Made by a program: the position numbers and the translations under genes. A stretch of DNA of 9,218 bases from DATBAK01 sp036787815 (lineage in GTDB: Bacteria; Actinomycetota; Acidimicrobiia; IMCC26256; PALSA-610): contig DAIQOP010000149.1 in assembly GCA_036787815.1 (NCBI GenBank), positions 1 through 9,218 of the forward strand, in the 5' to 3' direction. Every line of letters starts with the position of its first letter. Positions within the stretch are counted from its first letter, which is position 1. The notes beneath the pieces are model-generated. The model saw only the letters and a program-made list of their open reading frames with translations, was not told the DNA's origin and did no database searches. Positions 1-5,978 of the stretch are shown here, in pieces.

Positions 1-717
1 GACGACCGCCATCATCACCAACGGGATCCAGAGGTCGGGCACGGTGCGGACATAGCGCAGGCCCGCCCGCACCTGCGCCTTCGCCCGCGTCGCGACCGGG
101 GGCGTGCGCAACTCGGCCGGGTTCATCTTGAAGAACGCCGCGAGGACCGCCAGGTACGAGACCGCGTCGAGGGTGAAGCACCATCCGTAGCCCGCGACGG
201 TGACGAGCAGGCCCGCGAGCGCGGGGCCGACGATGCGCGCACTGGTCATGAGCGCGCTGTTGAGGCTGACGGCGTTGTTCACGTCGTCGTCGCTCACCAT
301 CTCGACGACGAACGCGCGGCGCGCGGGGTTGTCGAACGCGAGGGCGCACCCGCCGATGAGCGCGACCGCGTCGATGGCGAGGATCGGGGGCCGGCCGCTG
401 AACGCGAGCGCGGCCAGCACGCCCGACTGGGCCATCGCAACGAACTGCACGATCACGAGCAGCCGCCGCTTGTCGGAGCGGTCGGCGACGAGCCCGGCCC
501 ACGCGCCGAGCACGAGCACCGGCGCGAACTGGCAGGCGGCGAGCACTCCGACTGCGAGCCCACTGTGGGTGAGCTCGAGGACGAGCAGGGTCTCGGCGAT
601 CATCGTGAGCCAGTTGCCGACCTGCGAGACCAGCTGGCCGGCGAAGAAGAGCCGGAAGTTGCGTACGCGCAGCGACTGGAACGTGGCGCGGGTCGCTCCC
701 GCCAGTCGAATCCTCAT
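1..717 (-). CDS. MFS exporter, EntS-like (3' end outside window)
   Basis: This is a membrane transporter of the major facilitator superfamily. It most resembles the MFS_3/EntS branch, which exports siderophores or drugs by proton antiport. I translated 239 residues before the window edge, about the N-terminal half of a usual 400-430-residue protein. Helix 1 covers about residues 21-48. MFS motif A follows helix 2, with Gly71, Gly75, Asp79, Arg80, Arg84 and Arg85. The branch hallmark DNPARR lies at residues 129-134, and an NAVSLNS stretch starts at 148. Further helices are apparent near 55-75, 86-107, 111-128, 160-176 and 180-197. The start is ATG at 717, because an ATG at 737 reaches a stop after seven codons. 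A GTG at 744, in frame, is a possible alternative; neither has a clear Shine-Dalgarno. A 19-bp dyad upstream suggests control by a repressor. The family call is secure, but siderophore export is an inference. Confidence 0.85.
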   Translation of the reverse strand, partial: MRIRLAGATRATFQSLRVRNFRLFFAGQLVSQVGNWLTMIAETLLVLELTHSGLAVGVLAACQFAPVLVLGAWAGLVADRSDKRRLLVIVQFVAMAQSGVLAALAFSGRPPILAIDAVALIGGCALAFDNPARRAFVVEMVSDDDVNNAVSLNSALMTSARIVGPALAGLLVTVAGYGWCFTLDAVSYLAVLAAFFKMNPAELRTPPVATRAKAQVRAGLRYVRTVPDLWIPLVMMAVV

Positions 718-760
718 GCGCGGGGCTCGGTGTCCATCGGCCACCAGTGTGCCAGATATT

Positions 761-779
761 TAGTTAGCCTGGCAAACTA
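761..779 (-). promoter_or_regulatory. 19-bp dyad, candidate DtxR-family operator
   Basis: Here eight of nine base pairs are complementary around a central T at 770; only 766/774 (A/A) mismatches. On the plus strand it reads TAGTTAGCCTGGCAAACTA. The length equals that of DtxR/IdeR boxes, and it contains TTAGCCT, which fits the TTAGSCT core of the iron box; the rest of that consensus fits poorly. On the minus strand an AT-rich TAAATA (762-757) overlaps it and could be the -10 element of the exporter, about 40 bases before its start codon. Repressor binding would then block transcription. The symmetry is seen directly. The regulator and the metal are inferred. Confidence 0.45.
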
Positions 780-841
780 CCTTCCCGGGAGCCGGCCACC
801 GCGGCGGGCGGGAGGCGTCGGGGCGGGGCCCGCGGAGCCGC

Positions 842-1498
842 TCAGAACAGGGTGAGGTAGTCGACGCCGTCGCGCAGGGAGGCCAGGTCGATCTCGACGC
901 AGGTGACCCCGCGGCTCTCGGCGAACACCCGGGCCTGCGGCTTGATCCGCTCGGCGACGAACACGCCGAGCGTGGGGGCGAAGCGCGAATCACGGTCGAG
1001 CCGCTCCTGGTAGCGGAGCAACTGCTCGACGCCCGCGATCTCGCCGATCCGCTTCACCTCGACCACGACGGTGCGACCGTCGGCGTCACTGCACAGGAGG
1101 TCGACGGGCCCGATGTCGGTCGGATACTCCCGCTTGATCAGCCGGAAGCCCTCCTTCAGGGCCTCGACGCGCGCCGCGATCAGCTCCTGCAACTCGGCCT
1201 CCACCCCGTCCTTCTCGAGGCCCGGATCGACGCCGAGCTCGACCCGCACGTCGGAGATCACCTCGTGCAGCTCGACGCGAAGCTCCTCGCCCTTGGGGTT
1301 CGTCGCGACGAGCTCGGTGGAGGTCTCGGTGATGCGACACGGCGGGCTCATCCAATTGAGCGGCTTGTAGGCCCCGCTGTCAGAGTGGATGGCGAGCGAG
1401 CCGTCGGCCTTGAGGACGATGAGCCGGGTGCCGGGAGCCAGGCGCGCGCCGAGGCGTCCGCGGTACTCCACCGAGCATTGGGCCAGCAACAGACGCAT
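842..1498 (-). CDS. nucS: Endonuclease NucS (mismatch-specific)
   Basis: NucS (EndoMS) cuts both strands at G-T, G-G and T-T mismatches. It provides the non-canonical mismatch repair of actinobacteria that lack MutS/MutL. The product has 218 residues, close to the 226 of the M. tuberculosis protein as I remember it. The N-terminal dimerisation and DNA-binding part includes the conserved stretch YKPLNWMSPPC at residues 44-54. The nuclease domain follows, with family landmarks LGVDPGLEKDGVEA at 88-101, IGPVDLL at 129-135 and VVVEVKR at 144-150. Asp133, Glu147 and Lys149 form the PD-(D/E)XK active site. The C-terminus ends in LF, as in relatives. I chose ATG 1498 because relatives begin at the matching MRL-AQC segment; an in-frame ATG at 1522 would add eight residues. 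There is no good Shine-Dalgarno. An AAGAAT at 1510-1505 sits 6 nt before the ATG, so the message may be leaderless. Confidence 0.95.
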   Translation of the reverse strand: MRLLLAQCSVEYRGRLGARLAPGTRLIVLKADGSLAIHSDSGAYKPLNWMSPPCRITETSTELVATNPKGEELRVELHEVISDVRVELGVDPGLEKDGVEAELQELIAARVEALKEGFRLIKREYPTDIGPVDLLCSDADGRTVVVEVKRIGEIAGVEQLLRYQERLDRDSRFAPTLGVFVAERIKPQARVFAESRGVTCVEIDLASLRDGVDYLTLF

Positions 1499-1566
1499 GG
1501 GCGCATTCTTGCCTGTGTTCATTCGCGCGCTCGTGCGGAGGCCATCCGGCCGGCGCCGACACTCGT

Positions 1567-1572
1567 TACGGT
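1567..1572 (+). promoter_or_regulatory. Candidate -10 element TACGGT
   Basis: TACGGT fits the actinobacterial TANNNT -10 pattern. It lies 5 nt before GTG 1578 and 8 nt before GTG 1581. No Shine-Dalgarno precedes these codons, so the transcript is probably leaderless. No convincing -35 element is visible. Confidence 0.35.
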
Positions 1573-1577
1573 TGAGC

Positions 1578-2285
1578 GTGGTGTGGAGTCTGGACCGGCG
1601 GATCGGGGCGGCGGCGGTGATCGCGGGCGCGCTGGCGTTGGCGATCCCGATCGCGGTGGCCGACGCGCCGGCGCCCGCCGGGCGGGGAGGCGACCCCATC
1701 ACGCTCGTGCGGGAGCTCGCCGCTCTCGCCAACCGCGGTGCCGGCGCGACCTGGATGGTCACCTTCGCGTTCAGCCGCACGACCGCGAGCGGTGGTCGCC
1801 TGCAGCAGACGCTCGTGCAGGCACACGTGACCTCGGCCGGCCGGCCCACGCTCGACGTCGACGGCGGCCTCGGGTCGCTGCTCGTCACCTCGGGCCGGAA
1901 CACCTATTCGTGCACGGTGGTGCACGACCGTCCCGAGTGCCTGGCCCGGGCCGGCGGCACCGGAACCGCGCGGCCGGGAGACGTCTACGGCGGAGCGGTC
2001 GTCAGCGGGCGCTACGACATCGCCCGCCGCCCGACGGCGACGATTGCCGGCCTCACCGCGTCGTGCTTCTTCCTCCGGCTCCTCACCGGCGTGCCGGTAC
2101 CGGGCCTCGGGTTCTCGTCGGAGCAGTGCTACTCGAGCGCCGGCGTGCCGCTGCGGTCGCGGGTGCAGGCCAGCGCGGCGGTCGACGAGCGCGTCGCGCT
2201 CACGGTGCGCCGGGTCGTGGGGCGGGCCGAGCTCGCGCCCGTGCTGTCGCAGTACGGCCTGGAGCGCCTCGCGCCGACCCGATGA
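1578..2285 (+). CDS. Exported four-cysteine protein of unknown function
   Basis: I do not recognise a named family. The product has 235 residues. It begins with a Sec-type signal peptide: Arg7 and Arg8, a hydrophobic core at about 9-28, and an Ala-Asp-Ala cleavage site at 28-30. The mature part, with alternating segments such as TWMVTF at 58-63, suggests a beta-rich fold. It holds four cysteines (112, 121, 163, 184), an even number as expected for two disulfides outside the cell. The TIAGL-x-x-SCF segment at 155-164 and the EQC-x5-GVPLRS segment at 182-194 recall LolA/LprG-like lipid-binding folds, but that is a weak pattern-level guess. There is no lipobox, so the protein is secreted or held by an uncleaved helix. 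It is divergent from nucS with a 79-nt gap. The start could also be GTG 1581; TTG 1572 is less likely. Confidence 0.75.
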   Translation: MVWSLDRRIGAAAVIAGALALAIPIAVADAPAPAGRGGDPITLVRELAALANRGAGATWMVTFAFSRTTASGGRLQQTLVQAHVTSAGRPTLDVDGGLGSLLVTSGRNTYSCTVVHDRPECLARAGGTGTARPGDVYGGAVVSGRYDIARRPTATIAGLTASCFFLRLLTGVPVPGLGFSSEQCYSSAGVPLRSRVQASAAVDERVALTVRRVVGRAELAPVLSQYGLERLAPTR

Positions 2286-2308
2286 CGGGGCCGTCGCGGG
2301 GCGATCGG

Positions 2309-2328
2309 CGACCGCGATCGTGCGGTCG
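2309..2328. repeat. Perfect 7-bp inverted repeat, 6-nt loop
   Basis: CGACCGC at 2309-2315 is complementary to GCGGTCG at 2322-2328, with GATCGT between. It lies in the 59-nt gap after the exported-protein gene and immediately before a TACGCT -10 candidate at 2330-2335. It could be a hairpin terminator, although no T-run follows, or an operator at the -35 region of the next gene. Short GC-rich dyads also arise by chance in such DNA. Confidence 0.4.
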
Positions 2329-2329
2329 G

Positions 2330-2335
2330 TACGCT
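2330..2335 (+). promoter_or_regulatory. Candidate -10 element TACGCT
   Basis: TACGCT fits TANNNT and ends 9 nt before ATG 2345. That would leave a 5' leader of only about 2 nt and no Shine-Dalgarno. It is the likely promoter of the small membrane-protein gene and perhaps also of the regulator downstream. Confidence 0.35.
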
Positions 2336-2344
2336 CCTGCGTCA

Positions 2345-2623
2345 ATGAACTTCTACGACGAGGTACTGCGCGAGCTGGTCACCGTTCTCGGTGCCGCGCT
2401 CTTCGTCGCCAACGCCTGGGCGTTGGCGCGGCGCAAGGTGGATGCCGAGGTCGCGGTTCGCCGCACGGTCGCGCGGTCGCGGCCAGGGAGCCCGGTGCGG
2501 GGATACCGCCGAGACGCTGCCGGCGGCGATCTCGTGCAGGCCCCGATCGCCCGGTCGATCATCTACCTCCTGATCGGCCTCGTGGTGATGATCTGGGGGA
2601 TCGCGTCGCTCGTCAGCGGCTGA
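2345..2623 (+). CDS. Small two-helix membrane protein, unknown function
   Basis: I do not recognise this 92-residue protein. It has two hydrophobic segments, at about residues 11-28 and 72-90. Between them lies a basic loop of about 40 residues (RRK at 29-31, RR at 39-40, RR at 55-56). The positive-inside rule places that loop in the cytoplasm with both termini outside. The second helix contains Gly78, Trp84 and Gly85. ATG 2345 is preferred because it precedes the first helix and follows a TACGCT -10 candidate. The stop is 35 nt before the metal-regulator start, so the two may be co-transcribed. The coding signal is good (a hydrophobic two-helix layout in one frame), but no function can be given. 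Confidence 0.65.
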   Translation: MNFYDEVLRELVTVLGAALFVANAWALARRKVDAEVAVRRTVARSRPGSPVRGYRRDAAGGDLVQAPIARSIIYLLIGLVVMIWGIASLVSG

Positions 2624-2646
2624 CGCGACGGCGGTACCCTGAGGCC

Positions 2647-2651
2647 GGAGG
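2647..2651 (+). promoter_or_regulatory. Ribosome binding site GGAGG fixing the GTG start
   Basis: GGAGG lies 7 nt before GTG 2659. It is one of the few strong Shine-Dalgarno sequences in the window. It selects this GTG over the in-frame ATG at 2668. A TACCCT at 2635-2640 is a possible -10 element just upstream. Confidence 0.75.
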
Positions 2652-2658
2652 TACGACT

Positions 2659-3381
2659 GTGGCCGAGATGCACGACACGACCGAGGAGTACCTCGAGACG
2701 ATCTTCGAGATCGAAGAAGAGGGAATCGTGCCGATCCGCGCCCGGTTGGTCGAGCGCTTGCGGCTCTCGGCCCCTGCGGTGTCGGAGACCGTGAACCGGC
2801 TCGTCGAGCAGGGCAACGTCGAGCTCCTCGACAACCGCCGATTGCGCCTGACCCCGAAGGGCCGCGCGATCGCGCGTTCGATCGTGCGGCGCCACCGGCT
2901 GGCCGAGCGGCTGCTCGTCGACGTGATCGGTCTCGAGTGGGAGAAGGCACATCGCGAAGCCGATCGGTGGGAGCACGCGATCTCGGCCGAGGTCGAGGAG
3001 AAGCTCGTCGCGCTGTTGGGCGATCCCGCGACCTGCCCACACGGCAACCCGATCCCCGGCTCGGCGCGCACCGTCGACCGTGCGGGCACGGTGCTGCTCT
3101 CCGACGCCGGAGAGGGCGCGGTCGTCGTGTCGCGCATCAGCGAACGGCTTGAGCTCGACGACGACGCGCTCACCCTGATCGCCGGGGCGCGGTTGATCCC
3201 CGGATCGCGTGCGACGGTGGTCGGCCGCGACGCGGGCGGCAACGTGCGCGTGGCTACCGAGGTGGGCGAGCAGGTCGTTCCCGTCGCGGTCGCGCGCATG
3301 ATGGAGGTCGTTCCGGGGGGCGGAACCGACCTTCTGCGCGGCGTCGCCGTCGGCACCGGCGCGCCCGCAAACGTTGCCTGA
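2659..3381 (+). CDS. DtxR/IdeR-family metal-dependent repressor, acidic metal site
   Basis: This cytoplasmic homodimeric repressor binds palindromic operators when loaded with Fe(II) or Mn(II). The product has 240 residues, against 226-230 for DtxR and IdeR, and aligns with DtxR residue for residue through the first two domains. The winged helix covers about 1-73, with the recognition part around 38-49 (APAVSETVNRLV). Dimerisation and metal binding follow to about 140, then a C-terminal SH3/FeoA-like domain at about 141-218. Ancillary-site residues His79, Glu83 and His98 are kept. At the primary site Glu105 and His106 are kept, but Met10 of DtxR is Glu10 and Cys102 is Asp102, an acidic set closer to the Mn sensor MntR. 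Gln173 of DtxR appears replaced and Glu170 may correspond to Asp167. The family is certain; the metal is not. The exporter at the left edge is a plausible target. The methyltransferase follows after 81 nt with its own promoter. Confidence 0.93.
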   Translation: MAEMHDTTEEYLETIFEIEEEGIVPIRARLVERLRLSAPAVSETVNRLVEQGNVELLDNRRLRLTPKGRAIARSIVRRHRLAERLLVDVIGLEWEKAHREADRWEHAISAEVEEKLVALLGDPATCPHGNPIPGSARTVDRAGTVLLSDAGEGAVVVSRISERLELDDDALTLIAGARLIPGSRATVVGRDAGGNVRVATEVGEQVVPVAVARMMEVVPGGGTDLLRGVAVGTGAPANVA

Positions 3382-3403
3382 GGCCGCCGTCTCGTCCGGG
3401 GTC

Positions 3404-3430
3404 GCGAATTCGCCCACGCTCCCGTACGAT
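3404..3430 (+). promoter_or_regulatory. Promoter region of the methyltransferase gene
   Basis: TACGAT at 3425-3430 fits a TANNNT -10 element and would give a leader of about 26 nt. The leader carries a Shine-Dalgarno GGGGAG at 3450-3455, 7 nt before GTG 3463. A perfect 10-bp palindrome, GCGAATTCGC, spans 3404-3413, about where a -35 element or operator would be. No canonical -35 is seen. Its role as an operator is speculative. Confidence 0.4.
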
Positions 3431-3462
3431 CGCACTGCCCGAGCCGGAAGGGGAGACATCGC

Positions 3463-4893
3463 GTGAGGCCGCGGCGCACACCGACGTCGACGTCGAGCTT
3501 CGGCGTCTCCCGACGCGAGAACCACGACTCGAGCTCCTTCTACGCGCGCTTCGCGCCCCCGGACCTCAGCGACGAGAAGGAGATCGCGCCCCCCCGCGCG
3601 CTCGACACGATCTATTGCGGCGACTCCCGGAACATGAGCGAGATCGCGGACAACAGCGTCGCGCTCATGGTCACCTCGCCTCCCTACTTCGCCGGGAAGG
3701 AGTATGAGAAAGCTCTCGGCGAGGGGCACGTGCCGGCGAGCTATCTCGACTATCTCGAGATGCTCGAAGGCGTGTTCGCGGAGTGCGTTCGTACGCTCGA
3801 GCCGGGAGGACGCATCGCGGTCAACGTCGCGAATCTCGGTCGCAAGCCCTACCGATCGCTCGCGTCCGATGTCGTGGCGATCCTCCAGGACCGCCTGCGG
3901 TTGCTCCTGCGCGGTGAGATCGTGTGGGTGAAGGGGCGCGGCAGCACGGGTTCGTGTGCGTGGGGCTCGTTCCAACTGCCCGGCAATCCTGTGCTCCGCG
4001 ATCTCAGCGAGCGGGTGGTCGTCGCGAGCAAAGGACGTTTCAGCCGAACTCTGGACCCGAAGCAGCGTGAGAAGCTCGGCCTGCCGCACGACGCGTCGCT
4101 CACCCGCGACGAGTTCATGGAAGCGACCACCGACGTCTGGGAGCTGCCGCCCGAGCGCGCGACGCAAGTGAACCATCCCGCGCCGTTCCCGATCGCGCTG
4201 CCCGAGAGGCTGATCAACCTCTACACGTATCGCGGCGACCTGGTGCTCGATCCGTTCATGGGTTCGGGCACCACTGCGGTCGCGGCATTGCGCACAGGCC
4301 GACACTTCGTCGGTTACGACACCGACCCCGAGTACCTCGTCACCGCGAACACGCGTGCCGCGGCCGAGCGGGAGCGGTTGCGGGGCTCGACCGGGGGGCC
4401 GCCGCCGGTCGAGCGCGTGGTCGGAACGCGTGCCGCGGTCGAGGCCGACGGCGCGACCGACGCGGTCGACACCGCGTTGCGCGCCGGCCTCGCGGCGATC
4501 GACGTCGCGCGTCTCGCTATCGCCGAGGCCGGGTTCGTCGACATCGAGGCGAAGGCGCGCATCGCCCGGGGCGTGACCGTGAGCTATCGGGCGCTCGATC
4601 ACCGGCAACGGCCGTGGTTCTTCGAGGTGGTGGGGGGCTACACGATCGGTTCGGCCGCGCTGCGTTCGGAGGCACTCTGGCGCGCGCTCGGTCGCGCCGC
4701 GGTCGCGCGCGAGCACGAGCCCAAGGCGCAGTTCGTGCTCCTGGTCACCGCACCCGTCGCCGGCGCCACCCCGGCCGGCGCCGCGGTCGTCGCTGCGACC
4801 GGGCCCGATCGGCCGATCACCGACGTCGTCGTGGTGCACGACGCCGCGGAGCGGGTTCGCCTCGCCGCGATGGCGAGCGAGCCGGACGCGTAG
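3463..4893 (+). CDS. Beta-class DNA methyltransferase with extra C-terminal domain
   Basis: This enzyme transfers a methyl group from S-adenosylmethionine to an exocyclic amino group in DNA. It has 476 residues. YCGDSRNM at 51-58 leads into catalytic motif IV, TSPPYF, at 71-76. SPPY is the form usual in N4-cytosine enzymes, while DPPY is usual in N6-adenine ones. A variable recognition region spans about 125-230. HPAPFPIALPERL (238-250) and the AdoMet-binding motif I, LDPFMGSGTT (262-271), follow, then GYDTDPEY at 284-291. This motif order is the beta class. Residues from about 315 on form an extra domain with helices at 335-357 and strands near 368-377 and 384-390. The first 45 residues are Ser/Arg-rich and probably disordered. 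No restriction gene lies nearby, so it looks solitary. GTG 3463 is supported by GGGGAG 7 nt upstream. It ends 6 nt from the convergent dehydrogenase gene. Confidence 0.9.
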   Translation: MRPRRTPTSTSSFGVSRRENHDSSSFYARFAPPDLSDEKEIAPPRALDTIYCGDSRNMSEIADNSVALMVTSPPYFAGKEYEKALGEGHVPASYLDYLEMLEGVFAECVRTLEPGGRIAVNVANLGRKPYRSLASDVVAILQDRLRLLLRGEIVWVKGRGSTGSCAWGSFQLPGNPVLRDLSERVVVASKGRFSRTLDPKQREKLGLPHDASLTRDEFMEATTDVWELPPERATQVNHPAPFPIALPERLINLYTYRGDLVLDPFMGSGTTAVAALRTGRHFVGYDTDPEYLVTANTRAAAERERLRGSTGGPPPVERVVGTRAAVEADGATDAVDTALRAGLAAIDVARLAIAEAGFVDIEAKARIARGVTVSYRALDHRQRPWFFEVVGGYTIGSAALRSEALWRALGRAAVAREHEPKAQFVLLVTAPVAGATPAGAAVVAATGPDRPITDVVVVHDAAERVRLAAMASEPDA

Positions 4894-4904
4894 CGCCCGC
4901 TACG
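4889..4904. terminator. Short palindrome across convergent stop codons
   Basis: The arms CGTAGCG and CGCTACG are perfectly complementary around CC (7-bp arms). As a hairpin the stem would be six pairs with a 4-nt loop. It spans both TAG stops of the convergent methyltransferase and dehydrogenase genes. No T-tract follows on either side. U-tract-less hairpin terminators have been proposed in actinobacteria, so a bidirectional terminator is possible, but the stem is short. Confidence 0.35.
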
Positions 4905-5904
4905 ACACCTGGAGCACCGCGGCTCCGGTGAGGCGGTCGGCGGCGAGGTCGCGCAGGGCGTCGTCGGCGCGGTCGAACGGGTAGAGCGTGGTGGTCACGC
5001 GTATCGGGATCTGCGCCGCGATCGCCAGGAACTCCTCGCCGTCGCGTCGCGTGTTTGCGGTGACGCTCCGCACCTGGCGTTCGCGGAACAGGTGCCGGTC
5101 GTACGACAGGATCGGGATGTCGCTCAGGTAGATGCCGGCGATCGCGAGCGTGCCGCCCGCGTCGAGCGCCTCGAGCGCGTACGGAACGAGCTCGCCCGCC
5201 GGCGCGAAGAGGATCGCGGCCTGCAGCGGCTCGGGCGGCGGATCGTTCGAGTCGCCGGCGGTCGCGCACCCGAGCTCGAGTGCGTGGCGTCGCGCGGCGG
5301 GCGATCGCGTGAACACGTGCACGGTCGCGCCTTCGTGCATCGCGACCTGGGCCGCGAGATGCGCGGAGCCGCCGAAGCCGTAGATCCCGAGGTGTCCTCC
5401 GGGCGGGAGCGCGGCCCGGCGTAGCGCGCGATACCCGATGATCCCTGCACAGAGCAGGGGGGCCGCGTGCTCGTCGTCGAACTCCGGCGGGATCGCGTAC
5501 GCGTAGCGCTCGTCGACGACCGCCATCTCGGCGTAGCCGCCGTCGGCGTCCCAGCCGGTGAACCGGGGCGCGACGCACAGGTTCTCGTCGCCCCGCAGGC
5601 AGAACCGGCACGCGCCGCAGGTGGCGCGGAGCCAGGCGATGCCGACGCGGTCGCCGACCGCGAAGCGCTGCGCCGATTCGCCGCGCGCGTCGACGACACC
5701 GACCGCCTCATGACCCGGTACGACACCGTGACGCCGAGGTGTGAGGTCGCCTTCGGCCAGGTGGAGATCGGTGCGGCACACTCCGCAGGTCGAGATGCGC
5801 ACGCGTATCTCGGTGAGTGCCGGGTCCGGCGGGTCGCGGTCGACGCGCACGAGGGGAGTGCTGGTGGCGACCCGGCCGGGTTGGTCGACCATCCAGCTGC
5901 GCAT
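4900..5904 (-). CDS. Zinc-dependent alcohol dehydrogenase (MDR family)
   Basis: This medium-chain dehydrogenase/reductase oxidises an alcohol, or reduces an aldehyde, with NAD(P). It has 334 residues from ATG 5904. Catalytic zinc ligands are Cys40 (TCGVCRTDLH), His65 (PGHEAVG) and Cys152. Structural zinc ligands are Cys96, Cys99, Cys102 and Cys110. The Rossmann motif GFGGSA sits at 176-181. The second Rossmann strand ends in FTRS (198-201), where Arg200 in place of an acid favours NADP(H). It resembles actinobacterial AdhA-type enzymes; the substrate cannot be told. The start is uncertain. ATG 5904 gives the usual N-terminus, while GTG 5940 would add 12 residues and lies 11 nt behind a strong AGGAGG. 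That AGGAGG fits better a short leader frame overlapping this ATG. The gene is divergent from the ASCH-like gene and convergent with the methyltransferase. Confidence 0.93.
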   Translation of the reverse strand: MRSWMVDQPGRVATSTPLVRVDRDPPDPALTEIRVRISTCGVCRTDLHLAEGDLTPRRHGVVPGHEAVGVVDARGESAQRFAVGDRVGIAWLRATCGACRFCLRGDENLCVAPRFTGWDADGGYAEMAVVDERYAYAIPPEFDDEHAAPLLCAGIIGYRALRRAALPPGGHLGIYGFGGSAHLAAQVAMHEGATVHVFTRSPAARRHALELGCATAGDSNDPPPEPLQAAILFAPAGELVPYALEALDAGGTLAIAGIYLSDIPILSYDRHLFRERQVRSVTANTRRDGEEFLAIAAQIPIRVTTTLYPFDRADDALRDLAADRLTGAAVLQVS

Positions 5905-5942
5905 CACGCCAGCTTGCCCGTCGCCGCCGGCGGAAGCCACAT
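5904..5942 (-). CDS. Possible 12-residue leader peptide before the dehydrogenase
   Basis: An ATG at 5942 opens a frame of 12 codons (product MWLPPAATGKLA). Its TGA shares one base with the ATG of the dehydrogenase (TGATG at 5906-5902). It has the best ribosome binding site of the region, AGGAGG, 9 nt upstream. This layout suggests translational coupling, in which ribosomes finishing the leader restart on the dehydrogenase. The competing explanation is that the same AGGAGG serves an in-frame GTG at 5940 with 11-nt spacing, and the leader is then meaningless. The sequence alone cannot decide. Confidence 0.3.
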   Translation of the reverse strand: MWLPPAATGKLA

Positions 5943-5951
5943 CGATCGGCG

Positions 5952-5957
5952 CCTCCT
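5952..5957 (-). promoter_or_regulatory. Ribosome binding site AGGAGG
   Basis: This is a perfect Shine-Dalgarno on the minus strand. It is 9 nt from ATG 5942 (leader frame) and 11 nt from GTG 5940 (extended dehydrogenase). It is 47 nt from ATG 5904, too far to serve that codon directly. It shows that translation starts upstream of ATG 5904 on this message. Confidence 0.65.
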
Positions 5958-5978
5958 GCGGGCCTGCACCGAGGCGGC

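Noticed and set aside
781..841. GC-rich gap after nucS as a terminator
   Set aside because: Only very short or self-palindromic arms such as CCGCGG are found, with no T-run. I see no supportable hairpin.
200..855. Plus-strand frames over the left edge
   Set aside because: They are antisense to the exporter, whose minus-strand translation shows MFS motif A and a DNPARR segment.
1499..1903. N-terminal extension of nucS to 1903
   Set aside because: The frame stays open, but relatives start at the MRL-AQC segment. The extension overlaps the divergent exported-protein gene and its translation is low-complexity.
1265..2344. Upstream extension of the frame encoding the small membrane protein
   Set aside because: It overlaps nucS and the exported-protein gene in another frame and encodes Arg/Ala/Gly-rich low-complexity sequence. 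Only the part from ATG 2345 looks like a protein.
3404..3413. Palindrome GCGAATTCGC considered as a specific operator
   Set aside because: Ten-bp palindromes are common by chance and no second copy was seen in the window. It is kept only as a note in the promoter region.
2563..4839. Very long open frame (758 codons) on the minus strand
   Set aside because: It lies antisense to the regulator and methyltransferase. Its product is Arg/Asp/His-rich without any motif, the usual shadow frame in high-GC DNA; the plus strand has clear family motifs over the same stretch.
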